Shown: positions 38,294-51,140 of the stretch, one piece after another
How positions within the stretch are numbered: the stretch's first letter is position 1
How the letters are laid out: the number at the start of each line of letters is the position of its first letter
Assembly (NCBI GenBank): GCA_026874595.1
Contig: CM049320.1
Span: forward strand, 48,310,714-48,374,713
Source of the DNA: Sipunculus nudus
Taxonomy: Eukaryota; Annelida; Sipuncula; Golfingiida; Sipunculidae
Reading direction: 5' to 3'
Length of the DNA stretch: 64,000 nt
Notes under the pieces: model-generated
The model's input: the letters and a program-made list of their open reading frames with translations, nothing else
Databases searched by the model: none
What the model was told of the DNA's origin: nothing
Made by a program: the position numbers and the translations under genes

Positions 38294-38627
38294 CCTACCA
38301 TCATTCACACACTGTCCATTAATGCTTCCATTTATGGGTGCAAATCACACCTATCTCAGGAGTGGTTTGATGTACCTGCTTGAAATTTTGCAGGTCGAAT
38401 CTCAAATAGGTCTGTCATACAAAAAAACATAACAGATGGCACCATCTGCAGTCACTTTTCATAGAATACATCCATACACTGATCTTATTATCTCAGGAGT
38501 GGTTTGACTTATCAGCATGTCCATGGAACTTTGACTGAAAAGAATCGCATACAAGAGACTGGTGGCCCCATGTATAATATTTTCACAAAGCAGCCATCCG
38601 TGTGTCTGTTTTGGTGTAAATTACACA
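38294..38627. repeat. Decayed phrase repeat, continuation
   Basis: ATCTCAGGAGTGGTTTGATG, GCTTGAAATTTTGCAGG and GATGGCACCATCTGCAG resume immediately after the transposon, matching the sequence to its left in style. Confidence 0.6.
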
Positions 38628-39053
38628 TCCTGTGGTTGTCTTCATGTTTGTGAGGGTTTCAAATTTGTGATTTTTGCTAGAGGAGAATTATTGCGAATAT
38701 AAAACCTTGAACAAGAGGTCCCCTCATGAAAGGCAAGTCTAAAGAACAATATTTGATAACATAAAAATGGATATGTTCAAACATTGGTATAGCATGCAGA
38801 TTAAATCAGATCTTCCAAATTATCTGCCATTAAGGCACAATAATTTCAACTCATTTGATCTTCCATTGGGTCCTTGTCCAAACATTAAGATTTTGCGCAC
38901 ATATAACTTGATATATATAACTGATAAAATGATGGTTTACTTTGTGAAGGTTTTTTATATGGTGAAAAATCAAGAAAATGAAACCTCTGTGAAACACTGA
39001 AAAATTGGGAATTACGAAATTTGAACCCCGTGAATACTAAGCCAACCACAGTA
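38628..39053. mobile_element. Short TIR element related to the 46485-47723 transposon (about 425 bp)
   Basis: The left end CTGTGGTTGTCTTC with TTTGTGAGGGTTTCAAATTT corresponds to the left end of the larger element at 46483. The right end GAACCCCGTGAATACTAAGC then CAACCACAGTA corresponds to its right end. The centre differs and is shorter, so this is an internally deleted or rearranged relative. The left TA has become TC. It sits within the phrase repeat. Confidence 0.75.
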
Positions 39054-39860
39054 GCTCAGAAGTGAGTGGGTGGATCAGTCTGAAATTTTGCATGCACATC
39101 CATCGTGGGCATCTTAGTCATAAATGAGGCTGGTGACACCACGCACAATCATTTCCTTATCATAGGAGTGGTTTCAAATGATGGATTGGCCTGAAATTTT
39201 GCATGTCCATCTATTCTAGATAGTTTTTACATACACAAGACTTATGGTGCCATCATCAATATTTATGTCTCTACAACATTTATGTCTGAAGTACTGAACA
39301 TTTGTCCCTCAAATTCTCACACAAGTTGTTTCCACAAGGTCATTTTTCCTTCATTTACAATGTCAAATCAGCTGAAATTTTTGTGAACTTGATAACTTTT
39401 GAAATATTGCATATTTTTCCTCAGAATCAAAAGACAAAATGTTTCAACCGAGTTCTCTAGAGAATTCAAAATCTGATGACCTTGGCTTGGATCTTCAAGT
39501 TCAAATTAGCTAAATTATACTTTTTCCTTTTTAGCATTTCTTGTGATGCAGTAACTTTGGAAGTGTTGCATATTTTTTTGTGTTGCACACAATTTGTACC
39601 TACCAAGTTCTCAAAGGATTTGGAAACTGCAGACCTTGAACTTGATCTTTAAGGTCAAATCTGCAGAAATCTAGAATCTCTGACATTTTTTTAGATTATT
39701 CTTTTTTTTCAAATTTTTGGATCGGGGCCCTTGGTAGAGACATATCTGTTTTGCAACTGGGAAAACAAGCCATTCTAGTTTTTATGGCATCTGTTTTGAT
39801 GCTAGAAATATGGCTCTCCTGTCAGGAGACATTCAGTGGCTCATGTCACCATGTGTGTGT
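39054..39860. repeat. Decayed phrase repeat, right part
   Basis: AGTCTGAAATTTTGCATGCA, GGTGACACCACGCACAATCA and GGCCTGAAATTTTGCATGTC continue the same family. It fades into CCTTGAACTTGATCTTTAAG-type phrases and ends near 39720-39860 around GGGGCCCTTGG and CTCTCCTGTCAGGAGACATT. Confidence 0.6.
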
Positions 39861-41186
39861 GATTCATTGAATACACAGAGTTGCATGTTGACTGCCCATA
39901 TTCTAGTTTCTCTTGTAGCACGTGTTATATGTCATTATAGTATTTAATATTGTTTGATTGTGACTAAAATGCTCTTGAATATTAATGGTTTATTAATAGA
40001 ATATCAAATTGACATCTACATAATTGGAGTACCTGTGTGGTATATCATACACTTGCATAAGATAAAGTGCAGACTTCATCTTACAGTATAAAGTACTGTA
40101 AAAACTTTTTTGTTTTGTGATTCAGAATATTTCTTAAATTGAATTATGTCACTAAACATAATGTTAATTGGTTAAATTGTTCCATATGTTGTTCTGTTCA
40201 GGTTGTTTGTTGGATAAAGGTACAAATGTTCCACTTGATTTAGTAGTTATATATTATCAGTGTGCAGAGAACAGTCTGTTTCAGTTCTCTATTTTCACAC
40301 AAGATGTCTCTAGTACCAATGATATTTGTGGCATGTTTGGTGACACTGTTTAGGAAGGCACTCTTTTATCTCTGTCATAACCCAGGGGGATAGAGTTATG
40401 GACCTGAGATAGCTGGTAGAAAATTTTATATCTTTCTAGCAATAAATATTTGATAATCAGTTTTTAGCAGCATTTATTCATGGAAGGTTCATCGAGAGTG
40501 TCTAACAGTTTATTGCAAGTACTCTGAGTCATGGAAGCATGTATATACTTGTACAGTACAAAATTTACAATATACCAATCATTCCAGATGAAAACTAAGC
40601 TCAAAACTCAGAAATATCCCCTGTTTAACATTGCCTTGATGTATTTGATGATATTTTGGAATGATTATGGTAGAGGCATTTTTTGGTACATAGTCAGCCA
40701 TGCCGTGCTTGGTGACCCCCATTCTGATGACTAAATAAACTTTAATATGATATTGTACATAACTGTGACTGAGTATGGTCTAGATTATTCATTCTCTCCT
40801 TTTATGTTAAAATATGATACAAGGTGAAAATCATTACTGATGGAATGGCCTGAAACTGCAAAATTAGGTCAGTGTGACCTCATTTTTGTAACTTTGTTGC
40901 TAAAATGTTATACCAACTTTTAGTTTAGACAGAAAAACAAGGGTTGATTTACATACACTATATTATGGCAAAAAAAATTTAATATGTTTCTCAGGCACCT
41001 TTTTAATAAAAATGATGCAGTTGGGTGGCATTTCATTTTATTTTTAATTAACTGTGAAAATAGGGTAAAATATAAATTATTTCTTAGGCACTGGTATAGA
41101 AATAACAAGTTATGATAAAATATGAGATAAATGATGTCTGGGTTGAATTGTAATAATTTTGAAAGGATCTTCAAAATATGTAACTT
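39861..41186. other. Unique AT-rich sequence, no gene seen
   Basis: Only short unrelated ORFs are present, and no repeat I recognise. Confidence 0.5.
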
Positions 41187-41821
41187 TTTTAGCTCAGCTG
41201 ACTATAAGTCATCTGAGCTATAGTCGTGGTCCATTGTCCGTTGTCCGTCCGTCTGTCTGTCGGTCCGTAGATGTGGCACGTTTTGAAACTGTAAGACCTA
41301 GGAATCCAAAATTCTGCATAATGTTAGATGTCCCCAAGATCTCCTACCAAGCCGAAAACTGGGTCTTTGCGACTTCGTTCCTTTTAGAAATTAAGGAAAA
41401 ACCTCAATTTTTTATTAAAAACCTATTTTTACACTTCAGGACTGCCTAATATCAAAACCACCCATCTGTTTTTCCTCATATTTACCATAATTATTCCTCT
41501 ATATAGTTCCTATGTACATGCCAGAAATTATGTCTGTATTATGTAAATTTAAAAAGTTATGGGCCCAAACATAATGCATTGTGTAAAAAATCAGGAAAGA
41601 TATTTGATCACTTAACACAAAATATGTTAAAGCTATAAACTTTTTTTCCAGTAATATAACTTTAATTAATCAAAATTAAATTGTATACTCAAAATTAGAT
41701 CGAAATTTAAATTTTTTTTAAAATATTAACAAAAATAAAAAATTGGTACCTTAAATTTTGCCCAGCTTTGACCATGGCATTTTTTTTCCTGTAAGTACTG
41801 TGGATTTAATTTTCACAGCAT
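41187..41821 (+). mobile_element. AGCTCAGCTGA repeat family, partial copy C
   Basis: It begins TTTTTAGCTCAGCTGACTAT and follows copy A closely through GAAACTGTAAGACCTAGGAA and TTTTCACAGCATG. There the next head (copy D) begins. Either D inserted into C, or C was truncated by recombination; the expected continuation of C cannot be identified cleanly after D. Confidence 0.75.
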
Positions 41822-43696
41822 GTTTTTAGCTCAGCTGACTATAAGTCATCTGAGCTATAGTCGTGGTCCATTGTCCGTCGTCCGTCTGTCTGTCCGTCCG
41901 TCCGTCCGTCCGTCCGTAGATGTGGCACGTTTTGAAACCGTAAGACCTAGGAATCCAAAATTCAGCATAATGTTAGATGTCCCCAAGATCTCCTACCAAG
42001 CCGAAAACTGGGTCTTCGGGACTTCGTTCCTTTGAGAAATTAAGGAAAACCCTCAATTTTTTATTAAAATCCTAATTTCACACTTCAGGACTGCCTTATA
42101 TCAAAACCACTCATCTGTTTTTCCTCATATTTACCATAAATATTCTTCTATATAGTTCCTATGTACATGCCAGAAATTAAGTCTGTTAAGTATAAATTCT
42201 TTAAGTTATGGGCCCAAACATAATGGACTTTGTAAAAAATCAGGAAAAATATTTACTCACTTAACATGAAAAATTTTGAAACTAGAGTCTATTTTCCCAA
42301 GTATATAACTATGTTTAATTAAGATTCAATTGTTTACCCAAAATTAGATCTGAATTTTGTAAATTTTTTAAGTAATTAGCATAAAAATAAAATCAGTACC
42401 TTAAATTTTGCCCAACTTTGACCATGGCACGTTTTTTTTCTGTAAGTACCATTGATTTAATTTTCACAGCATGTAAACATAAATATTTAATTTGTTTAAA
42501 TCTGAAATTTGGAAGTAAAAGCTTGAAAATTAAGCTAGTTATTGATTTTTTTCTTGAGGCTGTATTGTAGTCATTTGCTTTGATTACAGATTACAGATGC
42601 AGGGTCCCACTCCAGGTCACTGGAAGTCAGCAATGCCAGGATTTCTGATTTGTTACAGTCACTGGGGGAGATCCCCTGCTGTGACAGGTGTACAGTTATT
42701 CTCATATCACCACCCCAATTACCCCCCCCCCCCCATCCCCCCCCCCCAACCCAACCCACCAAGTGTTCACTGTATCTCCTTAATTGTAATGCTGTTTCCA
42801 CTCTGATATGCAAAAACTTTCCTTGAAAAAGTAATTCAAGGTGTAATCCAGAAGATGCAATGTTGTGTAATGTACCATTTTTAAAGAATCATTTTTCTTT
42901 TAAATGATTTTACCAATCATAATGGAACCCATCAGTGTGCTTAAATTATGATAAAATATGAAGCACATTATGGATAAATGAAGACAATTAAAATTGAGAA
43001 GTTTAAATCAAGAATTTTTTTAGATATTTATTGTTTTGCAGATTTAAAAGATATATTTTTGTGGTAAAAAATAAATAAACATTTGTATGCATGATATGGT
43101 GTTATCTGACAAGATTGGATTTATGATGATGCAATTGAGAATTATGAATCAACTTTTATATTCAGATATATATGTTATATTGAAAATGTATAGGTATATA
43201 AACTAAAATTAAAAAAAATTAATGTGATAAAAAATGAGGATTTATTACAGACATTTGTTCATTATTTTCCTGCATCAGCAGAATTTGAGATAGGCTTTGT
43301 TTACCATGTTTTATGTTGTTAATTAGTTATATTTCAACTGTATACATTTCATAAAAAAAACATATATTTAATAATATATATTATACAAAAAAAAAGATTC
43401 GATTGAACAAATGTGTAAACTACTGAAAAGTCAACAGTTAATCGAAAAGCCAACTAATGATCATGGTAATTGTACAGATCATTTGTTCACAAACTGCTCA
43501 CATGCTTCAGTTTCAACATTAGGAATACATGGTCAGGTCACAAAATATTATTTGCAACAATTTCTTGCTCATCAATACAAACCAATCATATAAACCAACC
43601 ATGGCCTTTATTACCTCTTCCTCTTACACTTTATCTCCATTTGATATTATTTTAGATTTTTACCTTCAAGGTTAACGTCAGCTGAGCACAGTGACT
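41822..43696 (+). mobile_element. AGCTCAGCTGA repeat family, copy D
   Basis: The head TTTTTAGCTCAGCTGACTAT and CCGTCCGTCCGTCCG tract match copy A. The hairpin segment recurs at 42651-42691, followed by a long C-rich tract, and the endonuclease-like decayed frame at 43411-43560. The tail reads GTCAGCTGAGCACAGTGACT but then passes directly into CAAGCACCATGAAACATATT, without the usual CCATAGGTCCCTTG. The 3' terminus has been lost or recombined. Confidence 0.75.
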
Positions 43697-45378
43697 CAAG
43701 CACCATGAAACATATTGTTTACATCAAGCTAGTGTTATGCAGTTTGCAAGAGCTCAGCTCCCCAGCTTCAGCTCTAAGTTCCTTAAATTCGGCATACAGT
43801 TAGATGTCTCCAAAATCCCCTACCATGCCAAGAATTTGGTCACTAGGACTTAATACCTTCGAGATATTAATGAAAAACTTCATTTTTCCATTAAAAACCC
43901 ATTGTTAACTTCAAGACTGCCAAATATCAAAACCACTGATCTGACTTTAATCATAAATAATATACATATTTTTCAATCTCTATGCACATGCCAGAATGAT
44001 GTCAGTATTGCGTAATTGTTTTAAGTTATGGGCCCAAACATAATACACTTTGTAAAAAATCAAGAAATATATTTACTCCCTTAACAAGGGCATTGCTGAA
44101 GCTAGAGATTTTTTGTCAGGGATGTAACATTATTTAATCAAGATTCAATTGAATACCAAAAATTAGTTCTTAATTTTTCAAATTTTATAAGTTATTAGTA
44201 TAAATATAAAATTAGTACCTTAAATTTTGCCCAACTGTGACCATGGCACGTTTGTTACCCGTGAGCACTGTTGATATAATTTTCATATCATGCACACATA
44301 AGGATTTCAGCATAGAAAGCTGAAAGAAATTGGCCAAAAATTGTAGCTTTTATTAATGTTTTTTATGAGACCCTGTCAGACTTTGGCTCTCTCCAGCCCC
44401 TCTTGAATCACCTGTATTATGCATGCTTGAGGCGAGGCATACATGGAATCCAGGCAGCTTATGGCCAGCCACAGTTGATCCAGGTGTCCAACCCAACTCA
44501 TCTAGTAGTTTTAACCAACAACATAACAATAAACAATAAATTAATAAATTTTTATTGGTTTTTAATAACAAATTAAAGAAAAATAGAAAAGGAATTTGTT
44601 AGTTTATAATAACAGGAAATTAACTTGCAGTTACTGATGATATAAGAATCTTGTATGGATGGGTAGAATGTCACGTATTCCAAATAACACCATGCAGTCA
44701 CCTATGGCATTTTTCAGTTCAATTTTAATGATAAAGAAGTAAATCATATTATTCATTACTAATCATTAGGGATCATATGAAGGAAATTAATGACAGACAA
44801 AGATGCAGTTGATAATATTAATCTAGAATCCTACTGTGTCTAGTGTGTACATTGATGTGAAATTAGTCCAAAATGAATAAAATTTCTTGCATAAAGAATG
44901 GGAATTCAGGTAAAAATGAAAGTATATGAATACTCGTGCAAATACTTTCAAAATGTATTCATGAATGCATTCATGAATATATTCTTCAATATTATTTTAA
45001 TAATCATTTCAGTTATATTTCATTTTACAAAATCATATGATTTTCTTATTATTTTTAATAAAAATTATATTTGAGACAATATTTGTAATTTTTTTTAATA
45101 AATAGTTAAACTCATATTATATGTTCTGCTTATAAGTTATTTGGCCAAGTCAAAATCTGTGTGACAATAGTACTCCATTTGTTAATAAAATAAATGAAAT
45201 CAATGCTCTTCCCTGTCTCCAAAGGAACTATCAAAAGCATACATAAGCTAAACAGCAACAACTCATAATACAGCTTATATTTATTACCACACAAAACCAG
45301 CATGTACCTCATTTCTAAATAATATTTTTTTATCATATATAACAGCTGAGCGTCGTGACCCATAGGTCCCTTGTTTTT
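43697..45378. repeat. Duplicated segment, left arm (empty site)
   Basis: Starts CAAGCACCATGAAACATATT and contains a related repeat body (AAATTCGGCATACAGTTAGA, ATCAAAACCACTGATCTGAC). It ends with the family tail CAGCTGAGCGTCGTGACCCA then TAGGTCCCTTG. It matches 45448-48565 over most of its length. At 44676-44690 it reads TGTCACGTATTCCAAATAAC, the uninterrupted site for the element inserted in the right arm. Confidence 0.8.
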
Positions 45379-45447
45379 TTTAGCATTTTGTCTGTAAACA
45401 CCAAAAATTTGAAATCAGTTGATCAAAAACTGTAGATTTTATTCAAG

Positions 45448-48400
45448 TTTTCAAGCACCATGTAACATATTGTTTACATCAAGCTAGTGTCATGCAGTTT
45501 GCAAGTGCTCAGCTCCGCAGCTTCAGCTCTCAGTTCCTAAAATTTGGCATGCAATTAGATGTCTCAAAAATCCCCTACCATGCCAAGAATTTGGTCACTA
45601 GGACTTAATACCTTCGAGATACTAATGAAAAACTTCATTTTTCCATTAAAAACCCATTGTTACACTTCAAGACTGCCTAATATCAAAACCACTGATCTGA
45701 CTTTAATCATATATAATATACATATTTTTCTATACATTCTCTATGCACATGCCAGAAATGATGTCAGTATTGCGTAATTGTTTTAAGTTATGGGCCCAAA
45801 CATAATGCACTTTGTAAAAAATCAAGAAATATATTTACTCCCTTAACAAGAGGATTGCTGAAGCTAGAGATTTTTTGTCAGGGATGTAACATTATTTAAT
45901 CAAGATTCAATTGAATACCCAAAATTAGTTCTGAATTTTTCAAATTTTATAAGTTATTAGTATAAATATAAAATTAGTACCTTAAATTTTGCCCAACTTT
46001 GACCATGGCATGTTTGTTTCCTGTGAGCACTGTTGATATAATTTTCATATCATGCACACATAAAGATTTCAGCTTTTTAGTTTAAAAAGCTGAAAGAAAT
46101 TGGCCAAAAATTGTAGCTTTTATTAATGTTTTTATGAGACCATGTTAGACCTTGGCTCTCTGTAGCACCTCTTGAGTCACCTGAATGTTGACCTTGTTGA
46201 ACTTTCAGCAAATTATGCATGCTTGAGGCCAGGCATAAACTGGGGCTCCAGGCAGCTTATTATATAATGGCCAGCCACAGTTGATCCAGGTGTCCAACCC
46301 AACTCATCTAGTAGTTTTAACCAAAAACACAACAATAAACAATAAATTAATAAATTTTTATTGGTTTTAAATAACAAATTAAAGAAAAAAAAAAGAAGGA
46401 ATTTGTTAGTTGATAATAACAGGAAATTAACTTGCAGTTACCGATGATATAAGAATCTTGTATCGATGGATAGAATGTCACATACTGTGGTTGTCTTCTT
46501 ATTCGCGGTGGTTTCAAATTCGCGATATTCGCGGTCGCTCTCTGACCGCGAAATTGAATCCACGCAGTTTTGAATGCATATATACCAGACCATGATCATT
46601 AATTTAAGAAGCTGCCGATAGTTTGCGACAGTTGAGATTTTTATCTCCAGCTACGTAGTGATGTCCATCGAGTCTGGTGCATATACGTTAAATGGTTCAG
46701 GGAGAATGACAGGGCCCATTAAAAATAATATTGGTTGGCTTGGTTTAAAAAACGGGACCCCTTGCAGGTGCGTGCTAACGCCGGCGGTTGTGTCCCGCAG
46801 TTTTCTTCTGTCCCGCGGCACATGACTGGAAAGTGTCAATGCCTGCTGGGCAGTAATAAATGGGCGTGTATGTGTGCAAAGTTAGATAACATCCAGTGCC
46901 GCTTAAAATGAATATTGAGTAGAAGGTACGCTTTCACATTGTGCCGTATTTAATCATGTTAATGAATAAAATTTACCACTGAAGTAGTGAACGTAGCCGC
47001 TAGGGTTACGCCACCTTGTAACTTTATTTTAAAGGACTAATTCCGTGAAATCATGACGCGCCAAACGATCTATAGATGATTGGCTAGAGATGACGTGAAT
47101 TTTGAATATATTTGAAAGGTCACAGTTCGTTTTGGGGCCAAAGTGCCGTAAAACAGTGGAATATTATGTTTTGCTTCAGATTTTAACTGTGAGAAACTGA
47201 ATACATTTCCTTCTTCCACCTATATGGAAGAAATTAGCAACATAAACGGCACTCAAATTATTCTGGGTACTCCCTGCCTTTGATAATGAAACAGGCGCCC
47301 CTTGTTGGTTGAGCAGGTGATTACGACTCGACTTTTAATTAACAGGAGTAAGATACCCTTATCAAGACAGTTTCCCTAAACAAACTTAAAATACGGATTT
47401 GTAGTACAAGGTTGGTTTCTCGACACACTTTAATAACATCTGAGTTGTGTTTAATGTACCTCGGCCCTGAACTAATTACAGCCAGCGGTGTCAATGCTTC
47501 CCGCAGGCGTCGGCTCTGCCGTCTGTGAATGGTTGAACATGTGATATCCGGACAGGGAAAAGGTAGCCCTAGATAATAGTGAAATCTCCGGTTAATGAAA
47601 TTATTTTTGATAATCAAACATACTACTATACCAATGATAGAGCGCGAAAAAGGAACCCCGTGAAACTTTTAAAAATATAAAAACCGCGAAAATTCAGCCC
47701 CGCCAATATAAAGGCAACCACAGTATTCCAAATAACACCATAAAAAGTAAATCATATTATTCATTACTAATCATTAGGGATCATATGAAGGAAATTAATG
47801 ATAGACAAAGATGCAGTTGATAATATTATTATCTAGATTCCTACTGTGTCTATAGTTAGTACATTGATGTGAAATTAGTTCAAAATGAATATATTACATT
47901 TTTTTTAATATAAATAAAAGCCATAAAACCAGTTACTTATGATCATTATTTAAATGTGTGAATTTTGTATATTCTGGATTCTCAACATCATTGTTTGGTG
48001 AAAACTGAATAAATACCAGACATGGTGCGAATACTTTGCAAATGTATTTAAACACGAATATGAATATGTACTCCATTATAAAATTTCTTTCATAAGAATG
48101 GGAATTCAGGTAAAAATGAAAGTATATGAATACCAGTGCAAATACTTTCAAAATGTATTAATGAATGCATTCACGAATATATTCTTTATATTATTTTAAT
48201 AATCGTTTCAGTTATATTTTATTTGAAAAAATCATACTATTCTCTTATTATTTTTAATAAAAATTATATTTGGGACAATATTTGTAATTTTTTTAATAAA
48301 TAGTTAAACTCTTATATTATATGTTCTGCTTATAAGTTATATGGCCAAGTCAAAATCTGTGTGACAATCGCACTCCATTTGTTAATAAAATAAATGAAAT

Positions 48401-48565
48401 TAATCCTCTTTACTGTCTCCAAAGGTACTATCATAATCATACATAAGCTAAACAACAACAACTCATAATACAGCCTATTTTTATTACCACATAAAACCAT
48501 GTGCCTCATTTCTAAATCATATTTTTTTATCATATATAACAGCTGAGCGCCTTGACCCTTGTTTT
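45448..48565. repeat. Duplicated segment, right arm (filled site)
   Basis: Starts CAAGCACCATGTAACATATT and tracks the left arm up to 46482 and again from 47726. The two differences in architecture are a 1.24-kb TIR element at 46483-47725 and about 175 bp of extra AT-rich sequence near 47890-48070 that partly repeats its own neighbourhood. The tail is shortened to CAGCTGAGCGCCTTGACCCT then TGTTTTC. Confidence 0.8.
46483..47725. mobile_element. TIR DNA transposon with TA target duplication (1.24 kb)
   Basis: The ends TACTGTGGTTGTCTT and AAGGCAACCACAGTA are 15-bp inverted repeats with one mismatch. Comparison with the left arm shows the empty site has a single TA (CACGTATTCC) where this copy has TA on both sides, so insertion duplicated TA, as in Tc1/mariner/pogo-type elements (family knowledge). 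Sub-terminal ATTCGCGG, TTCGCGATATTCGCGG and ACCGCGAAA motifs recur at both ends. The interior is GC-richer than its host and holds ORFs of at most 92 codons (47339-47617, minus) with no recognisable transposase. It is a non-autonomous element. Confidence 0.92.
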
Positions 48566-49339
48566 CTTATACATGTTATTTATCAATATAAATCTACAGG
48601 TATCAAAATATCACACTGAATGCTGGAACATGCAGGGCCCGCCGCGATAGCCATTTCATGGGGGATTCCCTATCCAAATGTTTTATGGTCATGCATTATT
48701 AGAACAAGATCCAAGATCAGCTAATAAAGAAATACATTAGAAATTTCTTTAAGTCTCATTTAATCTTTGTTGGTATTTCCGATTTAAATTTTAATTGCAA
48801 GAGAAGTATAATTTAAGTTGGTTTAATTACCAATATCTTCTGATTGGCTGTGATGGCAGCCATGTTTAATCTAGCTGAACAGTCACGAAGCATGAAAATT
48901 GGGAAAATAGGCAAATAATATCTCTTTGTGGGATGAAATTTTACATTTGAGTGCTCTCATACAAAAAATTGGAATAATTTGGAGTGTTTATTTAAAGGTT
49001 AGTGTACGTTTTTACAGAAAACCGACCATATTGACACATTGTTGGCTATGAATGTCTGTGCTGTGTAGTAGCTGTTAGAAAAATAGTCCACATAGACAGA
49101 AATATGATAATCATAAACATGTGTTTAATATCTTTGAAGTTGTTCTCATCTTACTCAATGAACCTGCAGTATACCCAAGCCTGGCCTAAGATACATACAC
49201 AGCTTAAATTAAAGGAAGAAAGGGTATTAATCACATGTTCAGTGTGCTAATCTGGGGAATCAAACAGGCACACTCAGCACACCAATTTGTCAATAAACAA
49301 ACTTCATGGGCTTTAACAGTAGAAACGATATGGAGCTTG
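48566..49339. other. Unique sequence, no gene seen
   Basis: About 770 bp with no recognised feature. Confidence 0.5.
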
Positions 49340-49832
49340 TGCACCATGGTGCCACTGCCACTATATAAAGATCCCCTGTGTCACTCACCATGGTCCCACC
49401 GCCACTTTATAAAGATCCCCTGTGTCACTTACCATGGTGCCACCACCACTTTATAAAGATCTCCTGTGTCACTCACCATGGTGCCACCAACACTATATAA
49501 AGATTTCTGTAATACTCACCATAGTGCCACCACCTCCATATAAAGATCTCTTGTGTCTCTCACCATGGTGCCACCACTACTTTATATAGATCTCTTGTGT
49601 CACTCACAATGGTGCCACCACTACTGTATAAATATCCCCTATGTCACTCACCATGGTGCCACCACCACTAAATATAATATCCCCTGTGGTGGCACCATAT
49701 CCCCTGTGTCACTCACCATGGTGCCACCACCACTATATAAAGATCCACTGTGTCACTGCCCATGGTGCCACCACCACTATATAAAGATCCCCTGTGTCAC
49801 TCACCATGGTGCAACCATCGCTATATAAAGAT
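49340..49832. repeat. 44-bp minisatellite, about 11 units
   Basis: The unit is CTATATAAAGATCCCCTGTG followed by TCACTCACCATGGTGCCACCACCA. TATAAAG at 49364, 49408 and 49452 gives 44 bp. One unit near 49680-49710 is rearranged (CCCCTGTGGTGGCACCATAT). Open frames through it are a by-product of repetition. The period equals that of the satellite at the window's end, but the sequence is different. Confidence 0.92.
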
Positions 49833-51140
49833 TATTATCTCTTGTCAAACTCACATACTCAGATTATACAAACCATGATTACATTTTAAGTCAGTAAATT
49901 TGAATGTTCACTTCTGAAATCATATTTAGTATAGAAAGTGCCATGTTATTTAAACCTATTCAACATTACTGAGTAATATAAAATCAAACTAACTTTAAAC
50001 TAACACCTCCACAAGCATTTTATCTTTAGTCAGGTGAGGGGTGCATATACAGTGAAAGATGTTACAGGTACTTAGGAATGTGCTGGATAAACTTATGAAG
50101 GCATTGGAACCATAATGACAGAAATTCCAGGTGAGGGAGTACGTATATATCCTCAGTTTGTCAATTATATATAATACCCTGTGTGGTGAGATATGCATTG
50201 GTGTACCTTAGAGTTGATGGAAATATCTATGGAATATTTAACTATTTCAGGGTTAAATGGTGTGAGTTTTTCCATTCTAAGCATTTTGTGATGTTTGATT
50301 GGAGTAACAGGGTCAGCTGGTTAGAGAATTAAACCAGTCCAAGATAGTTTGGTAATATTCAGTCAGCTGGGTGCCGGCCTGGTGCCAAATGGATGTTTGA
50401 TGGGTCGCCATGGTGATAGGGCCATTAACTCCCTTGGTGATTCTGTTGAAGGTTGATGGTAAAATATGCATCCTGTTCTTGAGATTGTTACATCAAAGGC
50501 TGCCGGAGTGGCCTGGAATCGCTGTCTTAACTTGTTTATGACGTCGTTTGTCATTAACAGGAAGCTACATCAAGCTGCAGCCAGCTTTTCTTAGATTTTA
50601 TTTTCTGGCCCATTTTATGCATTTGGAGGTATTTTTTACTGATTGTTTCCTGATGTTCCATCATATACACATTACTTTAAACACAAATGTTCCCATTCTT
50701 GTTAAAAAAACACTCCTGATGGATATAAAGAGAAATGATTTTATAATCCCCCGTGTGTAAGTTACCATATGCATGACCATAAAGAAGTTTGAATATCAAT
50801 ATCTGATAACTCTGATTTGTGTTCTTGTTAAAAAAACAGCTAACCAGAGACTGAACAAAATGTACCAATACTTGGAGAAGTGGCCAGCATTACAGTGACC
50901 TTTACCTGTATACTGGTGAGAACATCAGCAAACTTTTGTCAGCTCATTTTGATGTAACTGTTATTGTATCTGCCAAAACAAAGTTTTGCAGTTACTATGC
51001 TTTTGACCGGGTTCCGCCGCCGCCAAGTTTGTTTCCTGAGAACTCCACTGAGACCACTGGACCAATTTTCCTGAAATTGACCCCATTATCAGGTCATATT
51101 TGAACTGGTGCCTAACTAGTTTGCGTTGACCTCTGACCTA
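49833..51140. other. Mostly unique sequence
   Basis: No supported gene. From about 50940 the sequence begins to show phrase-repeat vocabulary such as TTTGTTTCCTGAGAACTCCACTGAGACCA. Confidence 0.45.

Noticed and set aside
42571-42813. Gly/Trp-rich minus-strand ORF
   Set aside because: It is created by a poly-C tract within a dispersed repeat.
47339-47617. 92-codon ORF inside the TIR transposon as a transposase remnant
   Set aside because: It shows no DDE signature, helix-turn-helix or similarity I can recognise, and is too short to call.
49235-49828. ORFs with Cys/His-rich repetitive translations
   Set aside because: They lie in a 44-bp tandem array. The Cys/His spacing reflects repetition and does not match a zinc-finger spacing.
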